10,396 bases of DNA from Pseudomonadota bacterium (GCA_018241165.1 JAFEEK010000039.1:1-10396); one strand, 5' to 3'. Positions 1 through 7,232 are shown, counted from the first letter of the stretch. A program made the numbers and translations. The notes: generated from the sequence alone by a model not told the origin.

Positions 1-3000
1 ACCGCGCGCCGATCGGCACGATCCACGCGTTGTGCCAGCGGTTCCTGCGCGATTTTCCGCTGGATTCGGGCATGGCCGCGATCGCATCCGAGCGAATCGA
101 CGAGGGCGCGCTCTTGCGCGAATGTGTCGAGGATTTCTGGCGCCGCCGCTATCTCGGCGTTGGCGCAGTCGACGCGGCCGAAGCAATCCTGTTCGAGGAT
201 GGCCCGGAAAAACTGCTGCGCGATGTGCGCGACATGCTGGCGCACGACGCGCGAATTCTCGCGGCGGACGGGATCGAAACGCTCGATACGGCGATCGGGC
301 GATTGTGTTTGCCGGCGATCTTGCGTGAACTGCGCGAATTATGCGAGCCGGCGCATTACAAGTTGCCAAACAAGAGTGCTGTGCGCAAACGGCTGATTGC
401 GATCGCCGATGCCGTGGCCGCGAACACCTTCATCATCGAAACCATCGACAAGCAGATCGACAAGTACTTCACTGGCGACGAACTCGACAAACAGCAACCG
501 GAATCCGCCAAGGTGCGTTTGCGCGATCAGTCCTTGATCGGCGAACTGCGCACGATCAAGGCGCTTGCCGCGCATCGAGACACCTTCATCCGCGGCCGTG
601 TTCTCGTTGCCGCCTGTGAATTTTGTTGCGTGGAAATCCCGCGTCGTGCCGAGCAGCGCCAGGCGATGACGTATTCGCTGATGATCGGGAAAGTGCATGA
701 GCGAACGCGCGATGCGAGCGGTGGAATGGCGCAGACGCTGTTCGAGGCGTATCCGTTCGCCCTGGTCGACGAATTCCAGGACACCGACGCGCGCCAGTTC
801 GAAATTTTCGATGCGATCTATCGCGATTACGACGGTGTCACGCGCGGCTGGCTGGCCATGATCGGCGATCCGAAACAGGCCATCTACGGTTTTCGCGGCG
901 GCGATATCGCCGCCTATCTCAAGGCCCGCGAAGGCGCCACGACGCGCCGCGCAATGGACACGAACCATCGTTCCACGCGCGCCCTCGTCGAGGCGCTCAA
1001 TGCGCTGTACGCCGCGGGCGACGGCGGTTTTGGCGAAGCGGCCATTGCCTATCAGCGCATGCGGTGCGCAGGCAATGCCGAGAAAGCGCAATTGCGCCAC
1101 AAGGGCAGAGCGGCGCCGCCGTTGTCGATCCACCGGTTTCGCGGCAATGCGCTGGATGCAAAAGGCCAACCGCTGACGGCGCAGGGCCAGCTTGTGAACA
1201 TCGCACTTGACGACTGCGCGCAACGCATCGTCGAACTGCTCGGCGATGCGGCGACGACACTGGGCGAAAGTGCAGTGACACCCGGCGACATCGCCGTGCT
1301 GCTGCCGAAGAACACACAGGTATCCGAAATGCGCAGACGCCTCGTGGATCGCGGCGTACCTTGCGCGGGCAGCGGCCGCCAGAGCGTGCTTGAAGGCGCG
1401 ACCGCGGAGGAACTCGAGTTGTTCCTCACGGCTATCCTGCATCCGGATGACGATGGCGCGGTTCGCGGCGCGTTGGCCACGCGCCTGCTCGGATTCGATA
1501 TGTGCGGCATCGCCGCCTTGCAAACGGATTCCGCTGCGTTCGAATCCGAACTCGATCGCTTCGCCAAGTGGCATGATTTGGCGCTGACACGCGGCGCGTT
1601 CGCGGCGGTGGCGAGCCTGATCGCGCAGCGCGCCGGCGCCTTGCTGCGCGAAACTAACGGCGAGCGCATCATCGCCGACCTGCGTCACCTGGGCGAACTG
1701 CTGGCCGCGCATGCGACGCAAGAACCCGGCCTGGAACGCGCCATCGCGTGGTACGCGCAGGCGCGCCGCGATGCCGAAAACGATGGCGAACGCAATCACC
1801 GCGTGCGCCTGCTCGTGGATGTCGGCGCGGTGCAGATCATGACCTTGCACGCGGCCAAGGGCCTGGAATTTCCGGTCGTATTCCTGCCGCTGGCGTGGAA
1901 CACGGCCTCGCGCAGTGGGCAGAACGAACCGAAGGTCTTGCACTTCCACGATGACGGGAAGAATGCCTGCATCGATGCCGGTTCGGGCCAATTCGCCGAT
2001 CACCTGCAAACGCATTTCGATGAAGATCTGCGCGAACGCCGGCGACTGCTTTACGTGGCGATGACGCGCGCGAAGTCCGCCCTGCATGTGTACTGGGTCG
2101 ATCGCGGCGTTCCTGAAGGCGACGTTGCATGGGAAATTCCAGCCATCGACATCTTGTTGCGACAGGGGATGCGAGCGCATGGTTTGGCATTTGGCGAAGC
2201 GGCCTTGCCTGGACTTGCCGGCAAAATCCACGGTATCGCCATTGCCGATCCGGCGATGCGCAACGGCGCGCGGTATGCAGCGACGCACGCAGCGGATTCG
2301 GATCGCATCCCGCACCAGCCTTTGCCTGCGCTTCGGCGCTTCGAATGGCTGCACAGTTTCAGCGGCATCCTGCGCAGTCGCGTGGTCGAATCTGCCGATG
2401 CAGCGGCGGACGATGAAACCGATCCAAAAGATGCCGTCATCGATTTGGCCGAGGTCGAACCCGAGCATCCCGAACTGCTGGCGCTGCAGGCCGTGGGCGG
2501 ACGCGCATTCGGCGATGCCGTGCACAAGACGCTGGAAGCCGCCGGCATGCGGCCGGTGGATCGCGCATTGTTGCGCGACAAGTTGGCAGCGCAAGGGATC
2601 GCAGTCGTGGATGATGAATCCGAAGCCGCGCTGTTGCGCATGCTCGCGCGCGTGCGCGAATCCGACCTCGGCGATGGCCTGCGCCTGATGGACCTGCCTG
2701 CGCACGAACGCGTGGCCGAATTCGGGTTCCAGTTTCCGATCGGCGCTTGCCTGCGCGAACTGCGCGCGGCTTGCGTACGCCACGGATTCGCGGACGTCTG
2801 GCCGGCGCAACTGCGCGCCAGCGAACTCGACGGCATGCTCACAGGATTCGCCGACCTGATTTTCTTCCACGGCGGGCGCTATCACGTGCTCGATTACAAG
2901 ACCAATCGCCTCGGCACGCGCGTGTCCGATTTTTGCGGTGCGGCACTGGATGAGGCAATGCGCGACGATTTCTATCCCTTGCAGGCGTTGATCTACACCG

Positions 3001-3191
3001 TCGCCTTGCATCGCTATCTGCGGCAGCGGGTGGATGATTATTCGCCCGAGCGGCATCTTGGCGACAGCGTGTATCTGTTCCTGCGCGGCGTCGGCCTCGC
3101 GCCGGGCGCGGGCGTATGGCGCAGGCGTTGGCCGGCGGCATTGATCCGCGATCTGGACGAAGTATTTGCAGGCGTGGAGGCGACGGCATGA
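1..3191 (+). CDS. recB: RecB, exodeoxyribonuclease V beta subunit (5' partial)
   Basis: RecB is the 3'-5' helicase and nuclease subunit of RecBCD, which unwinds and degrades DNA from double-strand ends and loads RecA after Chi. The reading frame is open from the left edge (first full codon at 3), giving 1062 visible residues. It begins inside helicase motif Ic (TIHALCQRFLR), so about the first 120-140 residues with Walker A lie outside the window. Visible in order, counted from the first full codon: Walker B DEFQDTD (256-262), motif III GDPKQAIYGFRGGD (from 288), motif IV TNHRST (320-325), motif V MTLHAAKGLEF (613-623) and motif VI LLYVAMTRAK (682-691). The C-terminal nuclease domain has His841, Asp951, Asp964 and Lys966. 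The 13- and 15-residue spacing of the last three equals that of E. coli D1067/D1080/K1082, so the nuclease looks intact. The stop overlaps the recD start by 4 bp. Identification is very secure. Confidence 0.97.
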   Translation, partial: RAPIGTIHALCQRFLRDFPLDSGMAAIASERIDEGALLRECVEDFWRRRYLGVGAVDAAEAILFEDGPEKLLRDVRDMLAHDARILAADGIETLDTAIGRLCLPAILRELRELCEPAHYKLPNKSAVRKRLIAIADAVAANTFIIETIDKQIDKYFTGDELDKQQPESAKVRLRDQSLIGELRTIKALAAHRDTFIRGRVLVAACEFCCVEIPRRAEQRQAMTYSLMIGKVHERTRDASGGMAQTLFEAYPFALVDEFQDTDARQFEIFDAIYRDYDGVTRGWLAMIGDPKQAIYGFRGGDIAAYLKAREGATTRRAMDTNHRSTRALVEALNALYAAGDGGFGEAAIAYQRMRCAGNAEKAQLRHKGRAAPPLSIHRFRGNALDAKGQPLTAQGQLVNIALDDCAQRIVELLGDAATTLGESAVTPGDIAVLLPKNTQVSEMRRRLVDRGVPCAGSGRQSVLEGATAEELELFLTAILHPDDDGAVRGALATRLLGFDMCGIAALQTDSAAFESELDRFAKWHDLALTRGAFAAVASLIAQRAGALLRETNGERIIADLRHLGELLAAHATQEPGLERAIAWYAQARRDAENDGERNHRVRLLVDVGAVQIMTLHAAKGLEFPVVFLPLAWNTASRSGQNEPKVLHFHDDGKNACIDAGSGQFADHLQTHFDEDLRERRRLLYVAMTRAKSALHVYWVDRGVPEGDVAWEIPAIDILLRQGMRAHGLAFGEAALPGLAGKIHGIAIADPAMRNGARYAATHAADSDRIPHQPLPALRRFEWLHSFSGILRSRVVESADAAADDETDPKDAVIDLAEVEPEHPELLALQAVGGRAFGDAVHKTLEAAGMRPVDRALLRDKLAAQGIAVVDDESEAALLRMLARVRESDLGDGLRLMDLPAHERVAEFGFQFPIGACLRELRAACVRHGFADVWPAQLRASELDGMLTGFADLIFFHGGRYHVLDYKTNRLGTRVSDFCGAALDEAMRDDFYPLQALIYTVALHRYLRQRVDDYSPERHLGDSVYLFLRGVGLAPGAGVWRRRWPAALIRDLDEVFAGVEATA

Positions 3192-4996
3192 ATGTGGCGA
3201 CGCTTCCCGAGCGCGATTCTCCCGGTTCCGACTTTGCGCGGGCACTCGAACGCTGGGTACGCGAGCGCAGCGGATCGGGTCTGCTGGCAAATGCTGCCGC
3301 GACCTTGATTCACGGCGAGGCCCAGGGGCATGTGTGTTGCGATCTGTGGGCGGATGCCGGGTTTGGCGACTACGAGGTTGCCACGTTGCGCGGCCACGCC
3401 TGGGTCGGCGTTGGCGATGCATTCACGCCATTCGTGCTCGACGGCGAGGCGAATTTGTATACCTGGCGCAACTGGCGCCACGAAACGCGGCTGGCGGATT
3501 CCTTGCGCGATCGCGCAGGCAGACGCGCGTATCCGCTCGATGCAACGACATTGGCGGCGGACGTCAACGAATTGTTCGTGGGCATGGACGCGCAGGCGAC
3601 CAAATGGCAACGCGCCGCCGTCGCCGCTGTTCCCGGATCGCGCGTGTTCGTGCTGACCGGAGGCCCCGGCACCGGCAAGACCACGACCGTACTGCGCATG
3701 CTGTTGATGCTGCTCAAGCACGCGCGCGCCTGCGAATTGCCCGAACATCCGGCGATTGCGCTCGCCGCGCCGACCGGCAAGGCCGCGCAGCGCTTGTCCG
3801 CAGCCATCGCCGACGGTGCGCGCGCGCTGGCCAAATCGCTGGCGCCGGATTCGGCGTTCTCTGCATTGCTTGATCGCGTGGGCGATGCGCAGACGCAGAC
3901 CCTGCACCGCCTGCTCGGATTCTCCGCGCGCAGCGGCGAATACGCCTTCAATGCCGATGCGCCGCTGGCCGCCGACATCGTCGTGGTCGATGAAGCTTCC
4001 ATGATCGACCTCGCCATGATGCGTCGCCTCGTCGACGCGTTGAATCCGGACGCGACGCTGATCCTGCTCGGCGATCCGGCGCAGTTGTACGCTGTCGAGG
4101 CCGGCAGCGTGCTCGGCGACATCGCCGGCAGCGTTGCGGAAAATTCGCTGCCGGAAGCGCTGGCCGCGCGTCTGTCCGGCGTGCCTGGCGCGGCGCCCGC
4201 AGCGACTGATACCGGCGCGCCGCTGTCAGGGCAGGTGCTGACCCTGACGCATGGCTTTCGCGCCGAAAAGAAACTCGAAGCCGCGCTGGATGCGTTGCGC
4301 AGCGGCGATGCGGCATGGGTCGATCGCATCGTCGCCGATGGTGGAGAAGGCGGTGTGCGCTGGTTTGATTGCGCCGATCCCGCCGCCGTGCGCGTGCGCC
4401 TCGACGCGTGGATCGCCGCGCATGCGGATGTCTACGCCAGCCTGATGCGGCCGGACATCGAACCCGACGACGCGCTGCGCCGCTTGCGCGAGTTGCAAAT
4501 CCTGTGCGCGCTGCGCGACGGGCCATTTGGCGCGAATGAAGTGAACGTCGCGCTGACGCGGCGGCTTGCCGCGCGTTTCGGTTTCGGCGCGGACATGGCC
4601 TGGCACCGTGGTCGCGCGGTCATCATCACGCGCAACGATTATGCGCGCGGCCTGTACAACGGCGATGTCGGGATTGCGCTGGATCGCGGCGACGGCCTGC
4701 GCGTATGGTTCGATGGCGACAACGGTGTGCCGCGCAGCTTCTCGCCGCGCGCGCTGCCGGCGTTTGAGACCGCCTGGGCGATGACGATCCATCGCAGCCA
4801 GGGCTCCGAGTACGACGAGGTCGCCGTGCTGCTGCCGCCCGATCCGCAGCATCGCATCCTCAGCCGCGAACTCGTGTATACCGCGGTGTCGCGCGCACGC
4901 AAACGCGCGCAACTGTGGGCATCGGTGGATTCCCTGCGCGCTGCCGCGGCGCAGCCGGTGATGCGCCGCAGCGGGTTGCGCGAACGGTTACGGTGA
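3188..4996 (+). CDS. recD: RecD, exodeoxyribonuclease V alpha subunit
   Basis: RecD is the 5'-3' superfamily 1B helicase of RecBCD and the subunit that controls nuclease activity and Chi response. I chose the ATG at 3188, which overlaps the recB stop as ATGA and is preceded by GGAGG at 3176-3180 with 7-nt spacing. It gives 602 residues, close to E. coli RecD (608). An in-frame extension upstream into recB has no such support. Motifs: Walker A GGPGTGKT (158-165), Walker B VVVDEAS with Asp268-Glu269, motif III GDPAQ (295-299), motif V TIHRSQGSEYDEV (from 533) and motif VI VYTAVSRAR (563-571). It is almost certainly translationally coupled to recB. No key residue is missing. Its last 286 bp (4711-4996) are repeated downstream at 6321-6604 around an ATPase gene, so the 3' end of this gene may be a recombinant or imported tail. 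Confidence 0.97.
   Translation: MNVATLPERDSPGSDFARALERWVRERSGSGLLANAAATLIHGEAQGHVCCDLWADAGFGDYEVATLRGHAWVGVGDAFTPFVLDGEANLYTWRNWRHETRLADSLRDRAGRRAYPLDATTLAADVNELFVGMDAQATKWQRAAVAAVPGSRVFVLTGGPGTGKTTTVLRMLLMLLKHARACELPEHPAIALAAPTGKAAQRLSAAIADGARALAKSLAPDSAFSALLDRVGDAQTQTLHRLLGFSARSGEYAFNADAPLAADIVVVDEASMIDLAMMRRLVDALNPDATLILLGDPAQLYAVEAGSVLGDIAGSVAENSLPEALAARLSGVPGAAPAATDTGAPLSGQVLTLTHGFRAEKKLEAALDALRSGDAAWVDRIVADGGEGGVRWFDCADPAAVRVRLDAWIAAHADVYASLMRPDIEPDDALRRLRELQILCALRDGPFGANEVNVALTRRLAARFGFGADMAWHRGRAVIITRNDYARGLYNGDVGIALDRGDGLRVWFDGDNGVPRSFSPRALPAFETAWAMTIHRSQGSEYDEVAVLLPPDPQHRILSRELVYTAVSRARKRAQLWASVDSLRAAAAQPVMRRSGLRERLR
4711..4996 (+). repeat. Left direct repeat: 3' end of recD
   Basis: This segment inside recD encodes the C-terminal helicase motifs V and VI. 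It is repeated in the same orientation at 6321-6604. My hand alignment gives 22 substitutions and one 2-nt indel, about 92% identity. Positions 4816-4925 are identical to 6424-6533 without a single difference. Similarity to the left stops sharply at about 4711. Confidence 0.93.
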
Positions 4997-5035
4997 ACCT
5001 TTCCACGCGAGCCCAATTGATTGCTGGCAGGCAGT

Positions 5036-5070
5036 TTGAACTTGCAATACTCAATGTGTTGAGTAAAAAT
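5036..5070 (+). promoter_or_regulatory. Candidate promoter of the ATPase gene
   Basis: TTGCAA (5042-5047) and TAAAAA (5064-5069) form a plausible but imperfect -35/-10 pair with a 16-bp spacer, in an AT-rich pocket within GC-rich surroundings. A second possible -35, TTGAAC, lies at 5036-5041. The first palindrome of the tandem operator fills the spacer and touches the -10. Transcription would then start close to the ATG, leaving little or no leader. Assignment of the boxes is inference. Confidence 0.4.
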
Positions 5071-5090
5071 ACTCAGTGCCATGAGTAAAA
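5047..5090 (+). promoter_or_regulatory. Tandem 22-bp palindromic operator overlapping the ATPase start
   Basis: Two copies of ATACTCA-N6-TGAGTAAAA lie head to tail with exactly 22-bp periodicity. Arms are ACTCA 5049-5053 / TGAGT 5060-5064 and ACTCA 5071-5075 / TGAGT 5082-5086. Only the 6-bp centres differ (ATGTGT versus GTGCCA), as expected for a protein-binding dyad rather than a simple duplication. The 22-bp spacing places both sites on nearly the same helix face. The second dyad contains the ATG at 5081. This looks like a repressor operator, possibly autoregulatory, but the regulator is not identified. Confidence 0.72.
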
Positions 5091-6286
5091 TGAAAATGCG
5101 TTTCAGGCGCGAGCAAGCCCGCGTTTTGGCGGCTCGCCTGCGCGAACCACGTCGTTTCATTCAGGTCGTTGCCGGCCCTCGTCAGGTGGGCAAGTCCACC
5201 TTGGTGCAGCAGGCCACGCAATCACTCGCCATGCCGGTGCGCTATGCGAGCGCTGACGAACCCACGCTGCGCGGCACCGATTGGATATCCCAACAGTGGG
5301 AAGCGGCGCGGCTTTCCATCGCCGGATCGGCAGGGGCAGTGCTGGTGCTCGACGAAATCCAGAAGATTCCATTCTGGTCGGAAACAGTAAAGCGGTTGTG
5401 GGATGAAGACACCCGCGCCAAACGCCGGCTCAAGGTCGTGTTGCTCGGCTCCGCCCCATTAATGATCGCCCAGGGTTTGACCGAAAGTCTTGCCGGCCGT
5501 TTCGAAATCATCACGGCGCCACACTGGTCGTTGGCGGAAATGCGCGCAGCCTTTGGCTGGAACGTGGACGATTACGTGTTTTATGGCGGTTACCCTGGCG
5601 CGGCGTCGCTGATCGCAGAGCCTGCGCGCTGGGTGCGCTACATTCAGGACAGTCTGGTCGAGACATCCATCTCGCGCGATGTACTTCTGCTCACGCGCGT
5701 CGACAAGCCAGCATTATTGCGACGACTGTTCGAGTTGGCTTGCCGCTATTCCGGGCAGGTGCTTTCATACACGAAGATGCTCGGCCAGTTGCAGGATGCG
5801 GGCAACACGACGACGCTGGCGCACTACCTCGATCTGCTGGCCGGCGCGGGCATGGTATGTGGCTTGCCCAAGTTCGCTGGCGATGTCGCGCGCAGCCGCG
5901 GCTCCAGTCCCAAGTTGCAGGTGTTCAATACCGCACTGATGACGGCGGCCAGCGGTTACAACCTGGTGGAGGCGCGTGCCGACCGCGAGTTCTGGGGGCG
6001 TCTTGTAGAATCGGCCGTGGGCGCGCATCTGGCAAATGCTGCAATGTCCGGCGAGTGCGCGCTGCATTACTGGCGCGAGCGCAATCGGGAGGTGGACTTC
6101 GTCGTTCAGGCGCGGCGGCGGCTGACAGCCATCGAGGTAAAGAGCGGTCGGACGCCGCAAGTTCATGCGGGAACTGCGGCCTTTGCAGATGCATTTCGTC
6201 CGCAGCGTACTTTGCTGGTTGGTGGCGACGGCATCGCGCTGGAGGATTTTCTGATGCGACCGGTTGCGCACTGGGTGGCCGCTTGA
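5081..6286 (+). CDS. AAA_14/DUF4143-family ATP-binding protein
   Basis: This is a 401-residue P-loop ATPase with a C-terminal DUF4143 domain. The family is widespread and patchily distributed, and the cellular role is generally unknown. Walker A GPRQVGKST occupies residues 32-40 (Lys38) and Walker B VLVLDEIQK has Asp91-Glu92. The position usually read LTGSS in this family is LLGSAPLM here. The central region contains the YGGYPG signature. The C-terminus has D339-FVV and E352-V-K354-SG, the DUF4143 pattern resembling PD-(D/E)XK nuclease cores. No signal peptide or membrane segment is seen, so it is likely cytoplasmic. The start is uncertain: ATG at 5081, 5087 or 5093 are all in frame, none has a good ribosome binding site, and the first lies within the operator. 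The gene sits alone between two direct repeats of the recD 3' end, which indicates an acquired cassette. Family assignment is confident; function is not. Confidence 0.88.
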   Translation: MSKMKMRFRREQARVLAARLREPRRFIQVVAGPRQVGKSTLVQQATQSLAMPVRYASADEPTLRGTDWISQQWEAARLSIAGSAGAVLVLDEIQKIPFWSETVKRLWDEDTRAKRRLKVVLLGSAPLMIAQGLTESLAGRFEIITAPHWSLAEMRAAFGWNVDDYVFYGGYPGAASLIAEPARWVRYIQDSLVETSISRDVLLLTRVDKPALLRRLFELACRYSGQVLSYTKMLGQLQDAGNTTTLAHYLDLLAGAGMVCGLPKFAGDVARSRGSSPKLQVFNTALMTAASGYNLVEARADREFWGRLVESAVGAHLANAAMSGECALHYWRERNREVDFVVQARRRLTAIEVKSGRTPQVHAGTAAFADAFRPQRTLLVGGDGIALEDFLMRPVAHWVAA

Positions 6287-6314
6287 GTAATAGCAAAGCG
6301 TTGCAGCATTGCGA

Positions 6315-6334
6315 CGTTGTCGACGGCGACAACG
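6315..6334 (+). repeat. Perfect hairpin at the recD-repeat junction
   Basis: An 8-bp perfect inverted repeat, CGTTGTCG (6315-6322) and CGACAACG (6327-6334), encloses a 4-nt loop ACGG. It straddles the exact left boundary of the recD-derived repeat, 29 bp after the ATPase stop. It could act as a transcription terminator for the ATPase gene, although no U-tract follows. Alternatively it is a structure associated with the recombination junction. The equivalent place in intact recD keeps the right arm but not the complete left arm. Confidence 0.6.
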
Positions 6335-6604
6335 GTGTGCCGCGCAGCTTCTCGCCGCGCGCTGCCGGCGTTTGAGACCACCTGGGCGATCGCGGTCCAT
6401 CGCAGCCAGGGTTCGGAATATGGCGAGGTCGCCGTGCTGCTGCCGCCCGATCCGCAGCATCGCATCCTCAGCCGCGAACTCGTGTATACCGCGGTGTCGC
6501 GCGCACGCAAACGCGCGCAACTGTGGGCATCGGCGGATTCCCTACGCGCCGCCGTGGCGCAGCCGGTCGTGCGTCGCAGCGGCTTGCGGGAGCGTTTACG
6601 CTGA
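6321..6604 (+). pseudogene. recD: recD 3'-end fragment (frameshifted duplicate)
   Basis: This is a second copy of the last ~285 bp of recD, carrying only the C-terminal helicase domain (TxHRSQGSEY and VYTAVSRAR motifs) without Walker A or B, so it cannot be a helicase alone. It lacks one CG unit of a short CG run near 6355-6362 compared with 4745-4754. This shifts the frame, and the upstream frame stops at TGA 6373-6375. Downstream the recD frame is open to TGA at 6602-6604. Of 22 substitutions against the intact gene I count 14 synonymous, so the sequence diverged largely as functional coding DNA rather than as debris. No credible start codon or ribosome binding site serves it. It is most simply the native or foreign recD tail left behind when the ATPase cassette entered. 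Confidence 0.9.
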
Positions 6605-6681
6605 AATTGTGGATACCGCATGCCAATTACGCTGCCTGTTGAAGCCTGTATGGCGCGATGGCTACGCCTTATTGTCTGCCA

Positions 6682-6710
6682 CGCCACTCGCGCCTGAGTG
6701 GGCGTAGAAT
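6682..6710 (+). promoter_or_regulatory. Candidate promoter and operator of the toxin-antitoxin pair
   Basis: TAGAAT at 6705-6710 is a good -10 box. Just upstream, where -35 and spacer would be, is a dyad CCACTC (6684-6689) / GAGTGG (6696-6701) with 6-bp spacing, extendable by ACGC/GCGT with a one-base bulge. No recognisable -35 box is present. Autorepression through such a dyad is typical of type II toxin-antitoxin operons. The functional assignment is inference from position. Confidence 0.45.
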
Positions 6711-6732
6711 GCGGTTGTCGCTTAGCCGGATC

Positions 6733-6924
6733 ATGACGATGGGTGCCGCATTCAAACTGGAAGCACACAAACTGGTCGACGACTTGCCGGAGACGGCGAA
6801 CTGGGACGATCTGATCTACCGCGCCGTCGTATTCAAGGAGATCGAGGCCGGACTTGCGGACAGCACTGCGGCACGCGTAACCGTGGTAGAGGAGGTACTG
6901 CGCGAATTCGGTCTTGCCGAATGA
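6733..6924 (+). CDS. Putative type II antitoxin (addiction module protein)
   Basis: This small acidic protein of 63 residues starts at ATG 6733 (ATG 6739 is an in-frame alternative). A longer reading from 6658 is unlikely because it would begin upstream of the -10 box and add a basic, low-quality N-terminus. The core LPETANWDDLIYRAVVFKEI and the following EAGLADSTAARV and EEVLREFG match the pattern I know from short antitoxins paired with RelE/ParE toxins. The N-terminal part would bind operator DNA or dimerise and the C-terminal helix would cover the toxin, but that division is inferred. It overlaps the toxin gene by 4 bp (ATGA), the classic antitoxin-first arrangement, which supports the call more than sequence alone does. 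It has no strong Shine-Dalgarno sequence. Confidence 0.8.
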   Translation: MTMGAAFKLEAHKLVDDLPETANWDDLIYRAVVFKEIEAGLADSTAARVTVVEEVLREFGLAE

Positions 6925-7232
6925 AGGTGTTCTGGACCGACCGGGCCAAGCAGCGACTGCGAAAAATTCATGCCTACATCGCCCGGGACGCACCGCAAGC
7001 GGCTGATCGCGTGGCGCGCGCTGTGTTGTTGCGCTCCCGCGACCTGGAGACGCACGCGTACGCGGGTCGACGCGTCCCGGAGTACGCGCGCAACGATGTG
7101 CGCGAACTGATGCAGCGGCCCTATCGGATCATCTATGCGATCCTGCCCGATCGTATCGATGTCGTTGCCGTGATGCACTACCGGCAGTTACTGCCTGGCG
7201 ATGTAGACGAGCTTCGCGTTGGCGATGTGTGA
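6921..7232 (+). CDS. RelE/ParE family toxin
   Basis: This 103-residue basic protein has the RelE/ParE fold pattern: an N-terminal strand (VFWTDRAKQRLRKI), two helices (HAYIARDAPQAADRVARAV), then RRVPEY, VRELMQRPYRIIYAI and a terminal strand IDVVAVMHYRQL. The RELxxxPYRIIY block is characteristic of ParE-like members. The family either cleaves ribosome-bound mRNA (RelE) or poisons DNA gyrase (ParE). The ParE-like features and the absence of a clear RelE catalytic set make the gyrase type somewhat more likely, but this cannot be settled from sequence alone. Translation is coupled to the antitoxin through the ATGA overlap. The module sits directly after the recD remnant and may be part of the same accessory patch. 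Confidence 0.88.
   Translation: MKVFWTDRAKQRLRKIHAYIARDAPQAADRVARAVLLRSRDLETHAYAGRRVPEYARNDVRELMQRPYRIIYAILPDRIDVVAVMHYRQLLPGDVDELRVGDV

Noticed and set aside
3116..3187. Upstream extension of recD to 3116
   Set aside because: It would overlap recB by 76 bp, has no ribosome binding site, and adds residues not found in RecD. ATG 3188 has GGAGG and the ATGA overlap.
339..3422. A 1027-codon open frame on the minus strand across recB
   Set aside because: It is antisense to recB and recD, whose motifs are unmistakable. Long antisense frames arise readily in GC-rich coding DNA with this codon bias. The product is a low-complexity Arg/Gln/Ala/His-rich sequence with no recognisable domain.
5740..6375. 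A 211-codon plus-strand frame overlapping the ATPase
   Set aside because: It is a shifted reading of the ATPase gene with an Arg/Gly/Ala-rich translation. Only its end reads the first in-frame part of the recD remnant.
6317..6604. A standalone 95-residue gene from TTG 6317
   Set aside because: It is the frameshifted recD tail. Its first residues are out-of-frame recD, it has no ribosome binding site, and it lacks Walker motifs.
6658..6732. N-terminal extension of the antitoxin to ATG 6658
   Set aside because: It begins upstream of the likely -10 box (6705-6710) and of the operator dyad, and adds a basic N-terminus unlike short antitoxins.
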